DNA from: Candidatus Nanopelagicales bacterium | GTDB lineage: Bacteria; Actinomycetota; Actinomycetes; S36-B12 | Reading direction: 5' to 3' | DNA length: 63,832 nt | Assembly (NCBI GenBank): GCA_012103605.1 | Contig: WLWL01000004.1 | Location: forward strand, 1 to 63,832 | Part shown: positions 38,390 through 45,439 of the stretch, in pieces | Numbering within the stretch: position 1 is the first letter of the stretch | Layout of the letters: each line of letters begins with the position of its first letter | Translations under genes and position numbers: made by a program | The notes under the pieces: generated by a model | Told to the model about the DNA's origin: nothing | Databases searched by the model: none | What the model saw: the letters and a program-made list of their open reading frames with translations, nothing else

Positions 38390-38596
38390 ATGGCCAACAC
38401 TTCTGAGAACTCCCTTGGTGACGTCAAGTTCTTGACCGTGGCGGAAGTAGCGTCGGTCATGAGGGTTTCGAAGATGACGGTCTATCGCCTTGTGCACAAC
38501 GGGGATCTGCCGGCGGTTCGTGTTGGCCGCTCCTTCCGTGTCCCAGAGCAAGCGGTGCACGACTACCTTCGCGATTCCTACATCGAAACCGCGTGA
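38390..38596 (+). CDS. Excisionase-type helix-turn-helix DNA-binding protein
   Basis: The 68-residue protein is almost wholly a MerR/excisionase-like winged helix: FLTVAEVASVMRVSKMTVYRL, then GDLPAVRVGRSFRVPEQAV. It corresponds to M. tuberculosis Rv0500A by position and belongs with BldC-like small regulators, not with phage genes; no integrase is nearby. ATG 38390 is chosen because the frame before it does not fit the family. A GAGGA ribosome-like site lies about 12 nt upstream. Confidence 0.88.
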   Translation: MANTSENSLGDVKFLTVAEVASVMRVSKMTVYRLVHNGDLPAVRVGRSFRVPEQAVHDYLRDSYIETA

Positions 38597-38654
38597 CATT
38601 CAGCGCGAACGCCTGGTCGTGAGGCCGCGCTCTCATTCCCATAGTGGAGGCGGG

Positions 38655-38660
38655 TAGACT
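38655..38660 (+). promoter_or_regulatory. Candidate -10 for the bS22 gene
   Basis: TAGACT lies 80 nt before the bS22 ATG, in the spacer after the HTH gene. No good -35 is seen, and this assignment is tentative. Confidence 0.25.
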
Positions 38661-38703
38661 TCGGCGACGTCGATCAGCTGGTTGTCGGTAGATGCGAACA
38701 CTG

Positions 38704-38717
38704 CCCGCTTGGGCGGG
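38704..38717 (+). promoter_or_regulatory. Hairpin in the bS22 leader
   Basis: CCCGC-TTGG-GCGGG forms a 5-bp GC stem 23 nt before the ATG and just ahead of AAGGAG and GAGG ribosome sites. A role in translation control of this ribosomal protein is possible. Confidence 0.3.
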
Positions 38718-38740
38718 TGATGAAGGAGTAGAGGCAGTTC

Positions 38741-38839
38741 ATGGGCTCTGTGGTCAAGAAGCGCCGTAAGCGAATGGCCAAGAAGAAGCACCGCAAACTC
38801 CTCCGTCGTACGCGGGTTCAACGCCGCAATAAGAAGTAG
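38741..38839 (+). CDS. 30S ribosomal protein bS22 (AURKAIP1/COX24-like)
   Basis: The 32-residue protein is extremely basic: about half of it is Lys or Arg ([19 protein letters not shown] then [13 protein letters not shown]). It matches the small actinobacterial ribosomal protein bS22 seen in mycobacterial ribosome structures (Rv0500B, from memory). A GAGG ribosome site lies 6 nt before the ATG. The neighbours, the HTH gene before and an SDR gene after, are those of M. tuberculosis. Its size puts it below ordinary gene-calling limits. Confidence 0.92.
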   Translation: MGSVVKKRRKRMAKKKHRKLLRRTRVQRRNKK

Positions 38840-38854
38840 GTAGAGGGCCCCACC

Positions 38855-39820
38855 GTGGGCAGAGTTGCCGTTGTTACGGGGGTCTCCCGCTATCTCGGCG
38901 GCAAAATGGCAGATCGACTCGTCCACCAGCCGGGGGTCGATCGGGTCATCGGAATCGACGTCGTCCCCCCCGCGTCGCCCCTCGCAGCGGAGTTCATTCG
39001 CGCCGACATCAGAAACCCGTCGATAACGAAGATTCTGGACGGTACCGGGGTCGACACCGTGGTCCATATGGGTGTCATCGCGACTCCCCGACAGGCGGGC
39101 AACCGTTCGGTAATGAAGGACATCAACGTCATCGGCACCATGCAGTTACTGGGAGCGTGTCAGCGAGTCGACAGTGTTCGCCACGTGGTCGTGAAGTCAA
39201 CCGCGGCCGTGTATGGCAGCGGACCCCGTGATCCGGCGTTGATCACGGAAGACTCCTCTCCTCGTCATCCTCCAACGTCCGGATGGGCGAAAGACTCAAT
39301 GGAAGTCGAGGAGTACGTTCGAGGATTTGCTCGCCGCAGACCTGATGTGGGAGTGGTGACTCTGCGCTTTGCCAACATCGTCGGGCCGGGTATGCGGACG
39401 GGAATGACGTCGTACTTGACGATGCCTATTGTTCCGACCGTTCTCGGTTTTGATCCACGCCTGCAGTTCGTCCATGAGGGGGACGCTCTAGAGGTGACAC
39501 GGCGCGTGGTCTTGCAGCGCACAACCGGGACGTTCAATGTCGCCGGTGATGGGGTCGTGCTCTTGTCTCAAGCATTGGGTCGACTCGGAGCGTCGAGTGT
39601 GCCCCTGCCGGCCGCCCTTGTGCCCTCGGTCGGGCGAACGTTGGCGCGAGGTGCGTGGGCGGACTTTTCCCGCGACCAGGTCAGATACCTGACCCACGGA
39701 CGTGTGCTCGACACGACACGTGTTGGTTCGGAGGTTGGCTTTGAGTGTCAGTACTCGAGCGATGACGCCTTCGGTTCCTTTGTGCGCGGCAGTCGACGGG
39801 AGGCAGCCAGTTATGGATGA
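38855..39820 (+). CDS. NAD-dependent epimerase/dehydratase-like SDR (Rv0501-like)
   Basis: The 321-residue extended SDR protein has the Rossmann motif VTGVSRYLGGKMAD at the N-terminus, DTVVHMG, and VKSTAAVYGSG. At the catalytic site, however, the expected YxxxK is SGWAK: the Lys is kept and the Tyr is Ser. The M. tuberculosis homologue Rv0501 also seems to lack it, so the protein may bind a nucleotide without redox catalysis. GTG 38855 has a strong GGTAGAGGG ribosome site. It overlaps the acyltransferase start. Confidence 0.8.
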   Translation: MGRVAVVTGVSRYLGGKMADRLVHQPGVDRVIGIDVVPPASPLAAEFIRADIRNPSITKILDGTGVDTVVHMGVIATPRQAGNRSVMKDINVIGTMQLLGACQRVDSVRHVVVKSTAAVYGSGPRDPALITEDSSPRHPPTSGWAKDSMEVEEYVRGFARRRPDVGVVTLRFANIVGPGMRTGMTSYLTMPIVPTVLGFDPRLQFVHEGDALEVTRRVVLQRTTGTFNVAGDGVVLLSQALGRLGASSVPLPAALVPSVGRTLARGAWADFSRDQVRYLTHGRVLDTTRVGSEVGFECQYSSDDAFGSFVRGSRREAASYG

Positions 39821-40883
39821 CTCTCGATCGGACAATCGCGTGCGTCCATCGAAGGCGGCACGTGAAGTAGGAGCCACCGGTCCTCGGCCGGCCGCACCTT
39901 CGGCGGGGTCGTCTGATTCCCGCACGGCACAGGCCGGTAGCGCGAATACCGGCACTGCTAATTCCGGTAGTGCGAGCACCCCCAAGAAGCGGAAAATCAA
40001 GACAGCGGTCACTTTGAACAATGCGCCGTCACATGACGCATCACCGATGAATGCGGACAGTTCTCCAGGCATGTGGAGCGTGCTTCGGGAGCGCCTTGCC
40101 GGCGAGTATGCGGTCGACGATTTTGGTTTCGATCCGGAATTCACAGACAAGGTGCTGTTGCAGGCTGTTCGTCCGCTGTATCGCAACTGGTTCCGAGTAG
40201 AGGTTTCGGGAATCCAGTCGATTCCGGATCAAGGAGGAGCCCTCGTGGTGGCCAACCACTCCGGCACCATCGCGGTGGATTCGGTGATGACTCAGGTGGC
40301 TATTCATGATGAGCATCCCTCACACCGGTTCTTGCGCATGTTGGGTGCCGACCTTGTATTCCAGACCCCTTTCCTCGGGGACGTGGCTCGTCGAGCCGGC
40401 CACACGCTGGCGTGCCACGACGACGCTGAGCGCCTGCTGACGTCAGGTGAGGTCGTCGGAGTGTGGCCGGAGGGGTTCAAGGGCATCGGAAAGCTCTTTT
40501 CGGAGCGCTACCGACTCCAACGCTTCGGACGTGGGGGTTTTGTCTCGGCCGCCGTGCGAACGGGGACGCCGATCATCCCGACCGCCATTGTGGGGGCCGA
40601 GGAGATCTATCCCATGGTGGCGAATGCGTCGGTCGTGGCCCGCGTTCTCGGGCTTCCCTACTTCCCCATCACCCCGACCTTCCCGTTCTTGGGTCCGCTG
40701 GGTTTGGTGCCGCTGCCGAGCAAATGGCTGATTCACTTCGACGATCCGATCCCCACGGATCACTTACCGTCCGGAGCAGCCGACGACCCCGCCGTCCTCT
40801 TCGAGATCACCGACCAGGTGCGCGAACGCATCCAGCGTCGTCTCTATGACCTGCTCGCCCAACGCGGCGGTGCTTTCGCCTAG
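39813..40883 (+). CDS. PlsC-family 1-acyl-glycerophosphate acyltransferase-like protein
   Basis: The 356-residue protein has a low-complexity Ser/Thr/Ala/Gly N-terminus of about 85 residues, including PKKRKIK, before a lysophospholipid acyltransferase domain with VANHSGTIAVD (His and Asp six residues apart, a family variant of HX4D), and VWPEGFKGIGK corresponding to the PEG block. It fits the Rv0502 position. ATG 39813 has a GGGAGG ribosome site and overlaps the SDR stop by 8 nt; an opening to 39702 lies inside the SDR gene. It probably acylates a membrane lipid. Confidence 0.8.
   Translation: MDDSRSDNRVRPSKAAREVGATGPRPAAPSAGSSDSRTAQAGSANTGTANSGSASTPKKRKIKTAVTLNNAPSHDASPMNADSSPGMWSVLRERLAGEYAVDDFGFDPEFTDKVLLQAVRPLYRNWFRVEVSGIQSIPDQGGALVVANHSGTIAVDSVMTQVAIHDEHPSHRFLRMLGADLVFQTPFLGDVARRAGHTLACHDDAERLLTSGEVVGVWPEGFKGIGKLFSERYRLQRFGRGGFVSAAVRTGTPIIPTAIVGAEEIYPMVANASVVARVLGLPYFPITPTFPFLGPLGLVPLPSKWLIHFDDPIPTDHLPSGAADDPAVLFEITDQVRERIQRRLYDLLAQRGGAFA
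40880..40883. other. Shared CTAG: stop codons of two convergent genes
   Basis: CTAG ends the acyltransferase gene (+) and the HAD phosphatase gene (-). Confidence 0.9.
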
Positions 40884-41737
40884 CGGCGACCTCGCATCTG
40901 TCCCAGGAGGTATCCCGACGCGAGGCCGACGGCGATACCGGCAGCGCCGCTGGCGACAGGTGCCACGTAGGGCTTGATGCGAGCTCGGCGTCGAAAGTCG
41001 CGAATGCGCCACTCATTGGCGATCGCGTGTGCTCGCAGCTCAGGGTCGGGGTTGACGGCCGTCGGGTGACCGACAAGAGACAGCATGGGGACGTCGTTCA
41101 CAGAGTCGGAATACGCGCTGCACTCGCCGAGATCGAGGCCTTCGCTCGTGGACAAGGCGCGTACTGCTTCGGCTTTGGCGAGACCGTGCAGCGGAGGGCC
41201 GTTCAACTTTCCGGTGTAGATCCCGTTGCGACTTTCCGCGATCGTCCCGAGTGCTCCGGTGAGGCCGAGGCGTCGGGCGATGACGGTCGCAAGTTCTTGT
41301 GGAGTGGCGGTGACGAGCCACACTTGCTGCCCGGCGTCGAGATGTTCCTGGGCCAATGCCAGAGATCCCGGGATCAATTTGTCGATCATTTCCGCGTCGA
41401 AGATCTGCTCCGCTAGATCCTGCAGTTCCTGGACCGAGCGGTTCTGCACGAACGACAAAGCAGCCTCGGTGGCCGACGCCATGTCCTCGAGGTCCTCCGA
41501 GCCACTGAGAACGAACTTGAGTTGCTTACTGGCAAATCCACTGATCTCTCGTGCGTTGAAGTACTTGCGTTTGGCCAGACCGACGGCGAGATGGAACAGG
41601 CTCGATCCGCGCATGATGGTGTTGTCGACATCGAAGAAGGCCGCGGTGTGGGAGATTGCGCGTTCAATGTCCGCGGCGGCGGATGCCGATGCCTGCCCGG
41701 CGCGACGGTAAGACGTGAGGACGTCGGGAGTTTCCAC
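40880..41737 (-). CDS. HAD-IB family phosphatase (SerB1-like)
   Basis: The 285-residue protein has the HAD motif I FFDVDNTIM near residue 33, motif II VTATP, and motif III/IV YSDSVNDVPML with a K upstream (GLAKAEAV). A hydrophobic segment near the C-terminus (ASGAAGIAVGLASGYLLG) may contact the membrane. It matches the Rv0505c position. GTG 41737 is chosen because TACCCT ends 6 nt upstream; ATG 41755, six codons earlier, is possible. The substrate may be a phosphoserine-like or lipid phosphate. Confidence 0.83.
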   Translation of the reverse strand: METPDVLTSYRRAGQASASAAADIERAISHTAAFFDVDNTIMRGSSLFHLAVGLAKRKYFNAREISGFASKQLKFVLSGSEDLEDMASATEAALSFVQNRSVQELQDLAEQIFDAEMIDKLIPGSLALAQEHLDAGQQVWLVTATPQELATVIARRLGLTGALGTIAESRNGIYTGKLNGPPLHGLAKAEAVRALSTSEGLDLGECSAYSDSVNDVPMLSLVGHPTAVNPDPELRAHAIANEWRIRDFRRRARIKPYVAPVASGAAGIAVGLASGYLLGQMRGRR

Positions 41738-41743
41738 ATCGGC

Positions 41744-41749
41744 AGGGTA
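41744..41749 (-). promoter_or_regulatory. -10 element for the HAD phosphatase gene (leaderless type)
   Basis: On the minus strand TACCCT ends 6 nt before GTG 41737. A second candidate, TATCTT (41774-41769), would serve the alternative ATG 41755. Confidence 0.4.
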
Positions 41750-41780
41750 AGACATCGGCGTTGTCGGCAAGATACGGGAC

Positions 41781-42053
41781 ATGTGGAGTGAGGCCGGGTC
41801 CGGCGATGACGCCTTGGCGGTGCGTGTGCAGGTCATCGGCCGTGCCGGTTGTCACCTGTGCGATGAGGCCGAAGCTGTGGTCGCTGAGGTGTGCGGGCGA
41901 CGAGGGGTGCGGTATGAGGTCGTCTCCATCGATGACGACCCAGCCCTCGCCGACGAGTACGCGGAGTTGATCCCGGTGGTTCTCGTCGACGGTGAACGGC
42001 ACGACTTCTTTCGGGTAGATGCGGTCCGGCTGAGTCAGGCATTAGACCGATAA
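41781..42053 (+). CDS. Glutaredoxin-family thiol-disulfide protein
   Basis: The 90-residue protein has a thioredoxin-fold active site CHLC near residues 24-27 and the cis-Pro region LIPVVLVDGER, as in DUF836/glutaredoxin-like proteins. A homologue (Rv0508) precedes hemA in M. tuberculosis. Here it precedes rex. An in-frame GTG at 41820 would trim 13 residues without losing the fold. Confidence 0.82.
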   Translation: MWSEAGSGDDALAVRVQVIGRAGCHLCDEAEAVVAEVCGRRGVRYEVVSIDDDPALADEYAELIPVVLVDGERHDFFRVDAVRLSQALDR

Positions 42054-42054
42054 T

Positions 42055-42070
42055 CGGACGTAAACGTCCG
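42055..42070. promoter_or_regulatory. Perfect inverted repeat after the glutaredoxin gene
   Basis: CGGACGT-AA-ACGTCCG begins 2 nt after the stop codon. The two-base centre is too tight for a good hairpin and no T run follows, so a protein-binding site is more likely than a terminator. GTAAAC occurs twice here, 11 bp apart. Confidence 0.35.
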
Positions 42071-42076
42071 GTAAAC

Positions 42077-42106
42077 TTTGTGCATTCGTGCACGAAGCCA
42101 TACTCT
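42077..42106 (+). promoter_or_regulatory. rex promoter with Rex-operator-like dyad
   Basis: TTTGTG (42077-42082) and TACTCT (42101-42106) are 18 bp apart. Between them lies TTGTGCA-TTCG-TGCACGA (42078-42095), which matches the Rex operator form TTGTGAA-N4-TTCACAA at 11 of 14 arm positions. The perfect palindrome TTCGTGCACGAA overlaps it. Position inside the promoter fits autorepression. Confidence 0.6.
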
Positions 42107-42171
42107 GACGGCTCTCAACGGCCCGGTGGCTGAGCGCCGAATGGCTCCCGTGCCCCGTAACTGCAATGTAG

Positions 42172-42969
42172 GTGACGCACGTGCCTCTTCCCGCACCTCG
42201 CTCCAGCGATAGTCGCGGACCGGCCCTGGTCCCGATGTCTGGTCGGGCTATCCCTGACGCCACCGTGGCACGCCTGCCGGTGTACCACCGGGTTCTGGTC
42301 TCGCTTGCCGATTCTGGGTCGCGCACCGTCTCGAGCGAAGAGCTCGCGACGGCGTGCGGAGTCACCAGTGCCAAGCTTCGAAAGGATCTGTCGTACCTCG
42401 GCTCCTACGGCACGCGTGGTGTCGGCTACGACGTTCAGTTCCTCACGTACCAAATTGCTCGCGAGCTCGGATTGACGAGCCCGTGGGGAGTCGTTGTCGT
42501 CGGGGTGGGAAACCTTGGTCGGGCGCTCGTGTCATACCGAGGGTTCGCCAGTCGTGGATTCCAGGTTGTCGGCTTGATCGATTCGCATCCCGACGTCGTG
42601 GGGACAGTGGTCTCCGTCGTTGACCGTCGGATCACTGTCGAATCTGTGGACAATCTTCGTGCGATCGTGGCAGACAACGACGCTCGGATAGGCGTCATCA
42701 CGACACCTGCGGATGCTGCTCAAGATATCGCCGATCGTCTCGTCGCCGCCGGTGTTCGGAGCATCGTCAACTTTGCCCCCGTGGTGTTGAACGTCCCTGA
42801 GGACGTTGAGGTGAGGAAGGTCGACCTTGCCGTCGAACTGCAGGTGTTGGCTTTCCATGAGCAACGCAGAAGGCAACCGGATGGTTCGGTGGTCACACGT
42901 CTTGAACCTCCAGCACCATCAACCGACCAGGCGTCCACTGGTCCGTCGTCGGAGGCGATGAACGCATGA
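42172..42969 (+). CDS. rex: Redox-sensing transcriptional repressor Rex
   Basis: Rex represses respiratory genes and releases DNA when NADH rises. The 265-residue protein has an N-terminal winged helix with AIPDATVARLPVYHRVL and SAKLRKDLSYLGSYGTRGVGYDV, and a Rossmann domain with VVGVGNLGRALVSY. The C-terminal segment VVLNVPEDVEV is typical. GTG 42181 has a better spaced AGGTG ribosome site and would remove three residues. Its stop overlaps the hemD ATG (ATGA). Two Rex-like sites lie in this window. Confidence 0.95.
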   Translation: MTHVPLPAPRSSDSRGPALVPMSGRAIPDATVARLPVYHRVLVSLADSGSRTVSSEELATACGVTSAKLRKDLSYLGSYGTRGVGYDVQFLTYQIARELGLTSPWGVVVVGVGNLGRALVSYRGFASRGFQVVGLIDSHPDVVGTVVSVVDRRITVESVDNLRAIVADNDARIGVITTPADAAQDIADRLVAAGVRSIVNFAPVVLNVPEDVEVRKVDLAVELQVLAFHEQRRRQPDGSVVTRLEPPAPSTDQASTGPSSEAMNA

Positions 42970-44753
42970 GCTCCCAGAGTGCAAAGAAGGCCCCCGTGAA
43001 GAAAGCGTCCAAGAAGTCTGTGAAGTCTGTGAAGAAGGAACCTGTGAAGAAAGCACCCGCCAAGAAAGCACCGGCTGCCAAGGCGCCAGCTAAAAAAGCA
43101 GCTGCCAAAAAGAAGGCGGGCGGTGCGGCGGTGTCGACGCAAGAGGACGTTGCCGATGTGCCCGTAGCGACGAAGGCGTCTGAGAAGAAGACGCCCGCCA
43201 CACCGTGCATCGCTTTCGTTGCTGCCGGTCCAGGAGACCCTGACTTGATCGCCCACCGGGGTGCTCGCATGCTGAGCGATGCGGGGTACGTGCTCGCGGA
43301 CGAGGCGGCGGTGCCGATCGCGGAAGCGTTCGTAGCGGCCGACATCATTGATGTTGTCAACCCCGATGCGGCCGGACCGGCGGCGGATCGAATCAAGCCC
43401 GCCGTTGACGCGGCCAAGGCAGGTACGGTGGTCGTCCGTTTGCTCGCAGGAGACCCGATGATGGGGTCGGGCCTCGTGGGTGAGGTCGGTGCCGTGCGTC
43501 GAGCCAAGATCGACATAGAGATCGTGCCCGCGGTCAGCGAGATAACGGGAGTGCCGGCATACGCCGGATTCGGTCTCGTAGGGAACAAGGCCAAGGAAGT
43601 TCGAGTGGTCGACGCCCAGGACTCCTCGGTGCGCTGGGAAGAACTTGCTGTTCCCCGCGTCACGGCGGTGTTCCCCTCCGGGGCCAATCATCTGGTGCAC
43701 ATCGCACGAGCCATGCTTGAGGCCGGACGATCCGGCGATACCCCCGTAGCCATTACGCGAGATGGCACGACCGTCGATCAGCAGACCGTTGTCATGACCT
43801 TGAGCGAAGCTGCCGAGGCTGCTACGACTCGTCGAAGCGGATTCGTTGTCATTGGCGAGGTCGTCGAGCAGCGGGAGCGACTCGACTGGTTCGAGCGCAA
43901 GGCGCTGGTCGGATGGCGCGTTCTCATTCCTCGCACCCAGGACAACACCGCCGGTCTTGTGACTCGTCTACGTCGTCTGGGTGCCGTTCCCAGCGAGGTG
44001 CCCACCATCTCCGTCGAACCTCCGCGAACCCCTCAGCAGGTGGAGCGTGCGGTTCGGGGTCTGGTGGAAGGTCGATACGAGTGGGTTGGCTTCACTTCGG
44101 CGAACGCGGTTCGTGCGGTAAGAGAGAAGCTCTACGAGTACGGCCTGGATGCGCGATCCTTTTCCGGCCTTCGAGTGGCTGCGTGTGGACCGGGAACAGT
44201 AGATGCCCTCATCGAGTTCGGAGTGCGCCCGGATCTGGTTCCCGAGGAAGATTTGAGCACCGGCGGTCTTCTTGACGCCTGGCCGCCATACGACTCGCTC
44301 CTCGACCCGATCAACAAGGTGTTCGTGCCGCGTGCTGACATTGCAACGGACACCCTGGCCGCGGGCCTCACCGACTTGGGGTGGGAAGTCGAAGACATCA
44401 CGGCATTTCGAACCGTGCGTGCGGCGCCGCCGCCCGCTCCGGTGCGAGAGGCCATCAAGACCGGTGGGTTCGACGCGGTGATGTTCACCTCGAGCAGCAC
44501 GGTGCGCAACCTGGTCGGGATCGCCGGCAAGCCGCATCAATCGACCGTTGTTGCGTGCATCGGTCCACACACCGCGAAGACGGCAGAAGAGCACGGTTTG
44601 CGTGTGGACGTTCTCGCTGAGGACAGCACACCCGAGGGCCTTGCGGAGGCGTTGGCTGCTCACGGAGTCGTCATGCGTGAGCGGGCTGAGGAAGCAGGCG
44701 AGGATGAGTGGCGCCCCAGCAAGAAAAGGGCGGCCGGTCGGCGCAAGTCGTGA
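42966..44753 (+). CDS. hemD: Bifunctional uroporphyrinogen-III methyltransferase-like/synthase (HemD)
   Basis: The 595-residue protein has three parts. Residues 1-57 are a Lys/Ala/Pro-rich tail like histone H1. About 75-290 is a SUMT-like domain with AAGPGDPDLI, VVRLLAGDPMM and EIVPAVSEITGVPAYAG, lacking the classical GGDP loop, as usual in actinobacterial HemD. About 310-570 is the uroporphyrinogen-III synthase domain, with FTSANAVRAV and VMFTSSSTVRN. It makes the first cyclic tetrapyrrole branch point. It is coupled to rex, but hemA and hemC, which usually lie between, are missing. A short basic tail closes the protein. Confidence 0.87.
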   Translation: MSSQSAKKAPVKKASKKSVKSVKKEPVKKAPAKKAPAAKAPAKKAAAKKKAGGAAVSTQEDVADVPVATKASEKKTPATPCIAFVAAGPGDPDLIAHRGARMLSDAGYVLADEAAVPIAEAFVAADIIDVVNPDAAGPAADRIKPAVDAAKAGTVVVRLLAGDPMMGSGLVGEVGAVRRAKIDIEIVPAVSEITGVPAYAGFGLVGNKAKEVRVVDAQDSSVRWEELAVPRVTAVFPSGANHLVHIARAMLEAGRSGDTPVAITRDGTTVDQQTVVMTLSEAAEAATTRRSGFVVIGEVVEQRERLDWFERKALVGWRVLIPRTQDNTAGLVTRLRRLGAVPSEVPTISVEPPRTPQQVERAVRGLVEGRYEWVGFTSANAVRAVREKLYEYGLDARSFSGLRVAACGPGTVDALIEFGVRPDLVPEEDLSTGGLLDAWPPYDSLLDPINKVFVPRADIATDTLAAGLTDLGWEVEDITAFRTVRAAPPPAPVREAIKTGGFDAVMFTSSSTVRNLVGIAGKPHQSTVVACIGPHTAKTAEEHGLRVDVLAEDSTPEGLAEALAAHGVVMRERAEEAGEDEWRPSKKRAAGRRKS

Positions 44754-44782
44754 CCCCGAGATGCGCCTTCATCGGTCGTGCT

Positions 44783-44788
44783 TAGGCT
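44783..44788 (+). promoter_or_regulatory. -10 element for the cytochrome c maturation operon (leaderless type)
   Basis: TAGGCT ends 6 nt before GTG 44795, the first gene of the unit running to ccsB. Confidence 0.5.
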
Positions 44789-44794
44789 CGAGGG

Positions 44795-45439
44795 GTGAGT
44801 GACCAGCACAGCGTCGTCCATCTCCTTCGTCACGGGGAAGTGCACAACCCCGAAGGTGTGCTGTACGGCCGCCTTCCGGGATACCGGCTCTCTGAGCGTG
44901 GAATACAGATGGCGGATACGGCCGCGCAGGCCCTTGCGGAGCACGACGTAGCCGCGGTTATTGCCTCGCCGATGGAACGCGCGCAGCAAACCGCCGCACC
45001 GATCGCTCAGGTGCACGGGCTGACCGTCGGGACCGAGCCCTTGGCGATCGAAGCGGACAATGTCTTTGAAGGTCAGCGCGTGAGCGTCGGCGATGGAGTG
45101 TTGCGGCAGCCGCGGACCTGGAAACATCTGTGGAATCCCTTCCGCCCGAGCTGGGGAGAGCCCTACGAGGACGTCGCTGACCGTATGCGCCGGGCGGTCG
45201 CGAACGCTCGGGAAGTGGCGGACGGTCGCGAGGTGGTTCTGGTGAGCCACCAGTTGCCGATTTGGATCGCCCGGCTCGATGCGGAGGGTCGGCGACTATG
45301 GCACGACCCCCGCTCCCGACAGTGCACCTTGGCTTCACTCACGTCACTGGCTTTTCATGGTGACCGACTGATGTCCATCTCGTATACGGAGCCGGCGCGC
45401 AATCTTCTTCCCGGTGCCAGTCCCATCGCCGGCGCATGA
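44795..45439 (+). CDS. Histidine phosphatase family protein
   Basis: The 214-residue protein has the phosphohistidine motif LLRHGEVHN near residue 10, an acid-base region ASPMERAQQTA and the second catalytic His in VLVSHQLPIW. It opens the cytochrome c maturation operon, as in M. tuberculosis (Rv0525, from memory), and overlaps the resA ATG (ATGA). The substrate is unknown; its constant place with the cytochrome genes suggests a linked role. Confidence 0.86.
   Translation: MSDQHSVVHLLRHGEVHNPEGVLYGRLPGYRLSERGIQMADTAAQALAEHDVAAVIASPMERAQQTAAPIAQVHGLTVGTEPLAIEADNVFEGQRVSVGDGVLRQPRTWKHLWNPFRPSWGEPYEDVADRMRRAVANAREVADGREVVLVSHQLPIWIARLDAEGRRLWHDPRSRQCTLASLTSLAFHGDRLMSISYTEPARNLLPGASPIAGA

Noticed and set aside
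38390-38596. Excisionase-like gene as a mark of a prophage or integrative element
   Set aside because: No integrase, attachment repeats or phage genes are near, and the gene is in a conserved proC-bS22 setting.
39975-39999. PKKRKIK in the acyltransferase as a nuclear localisation signal
   Set aside because: It resembles one, but this is a bacterial gene in a low-complexity stretch; a basic patch is the simpler reading.
43200-43860. Degenerate methyltransferase half of HemD as a decayed domain
   Set aside because: The altered GGDP loop (LAGDP) also occurs in other actinobacterial HemD proteins, so it is family-typical and not recent decay.
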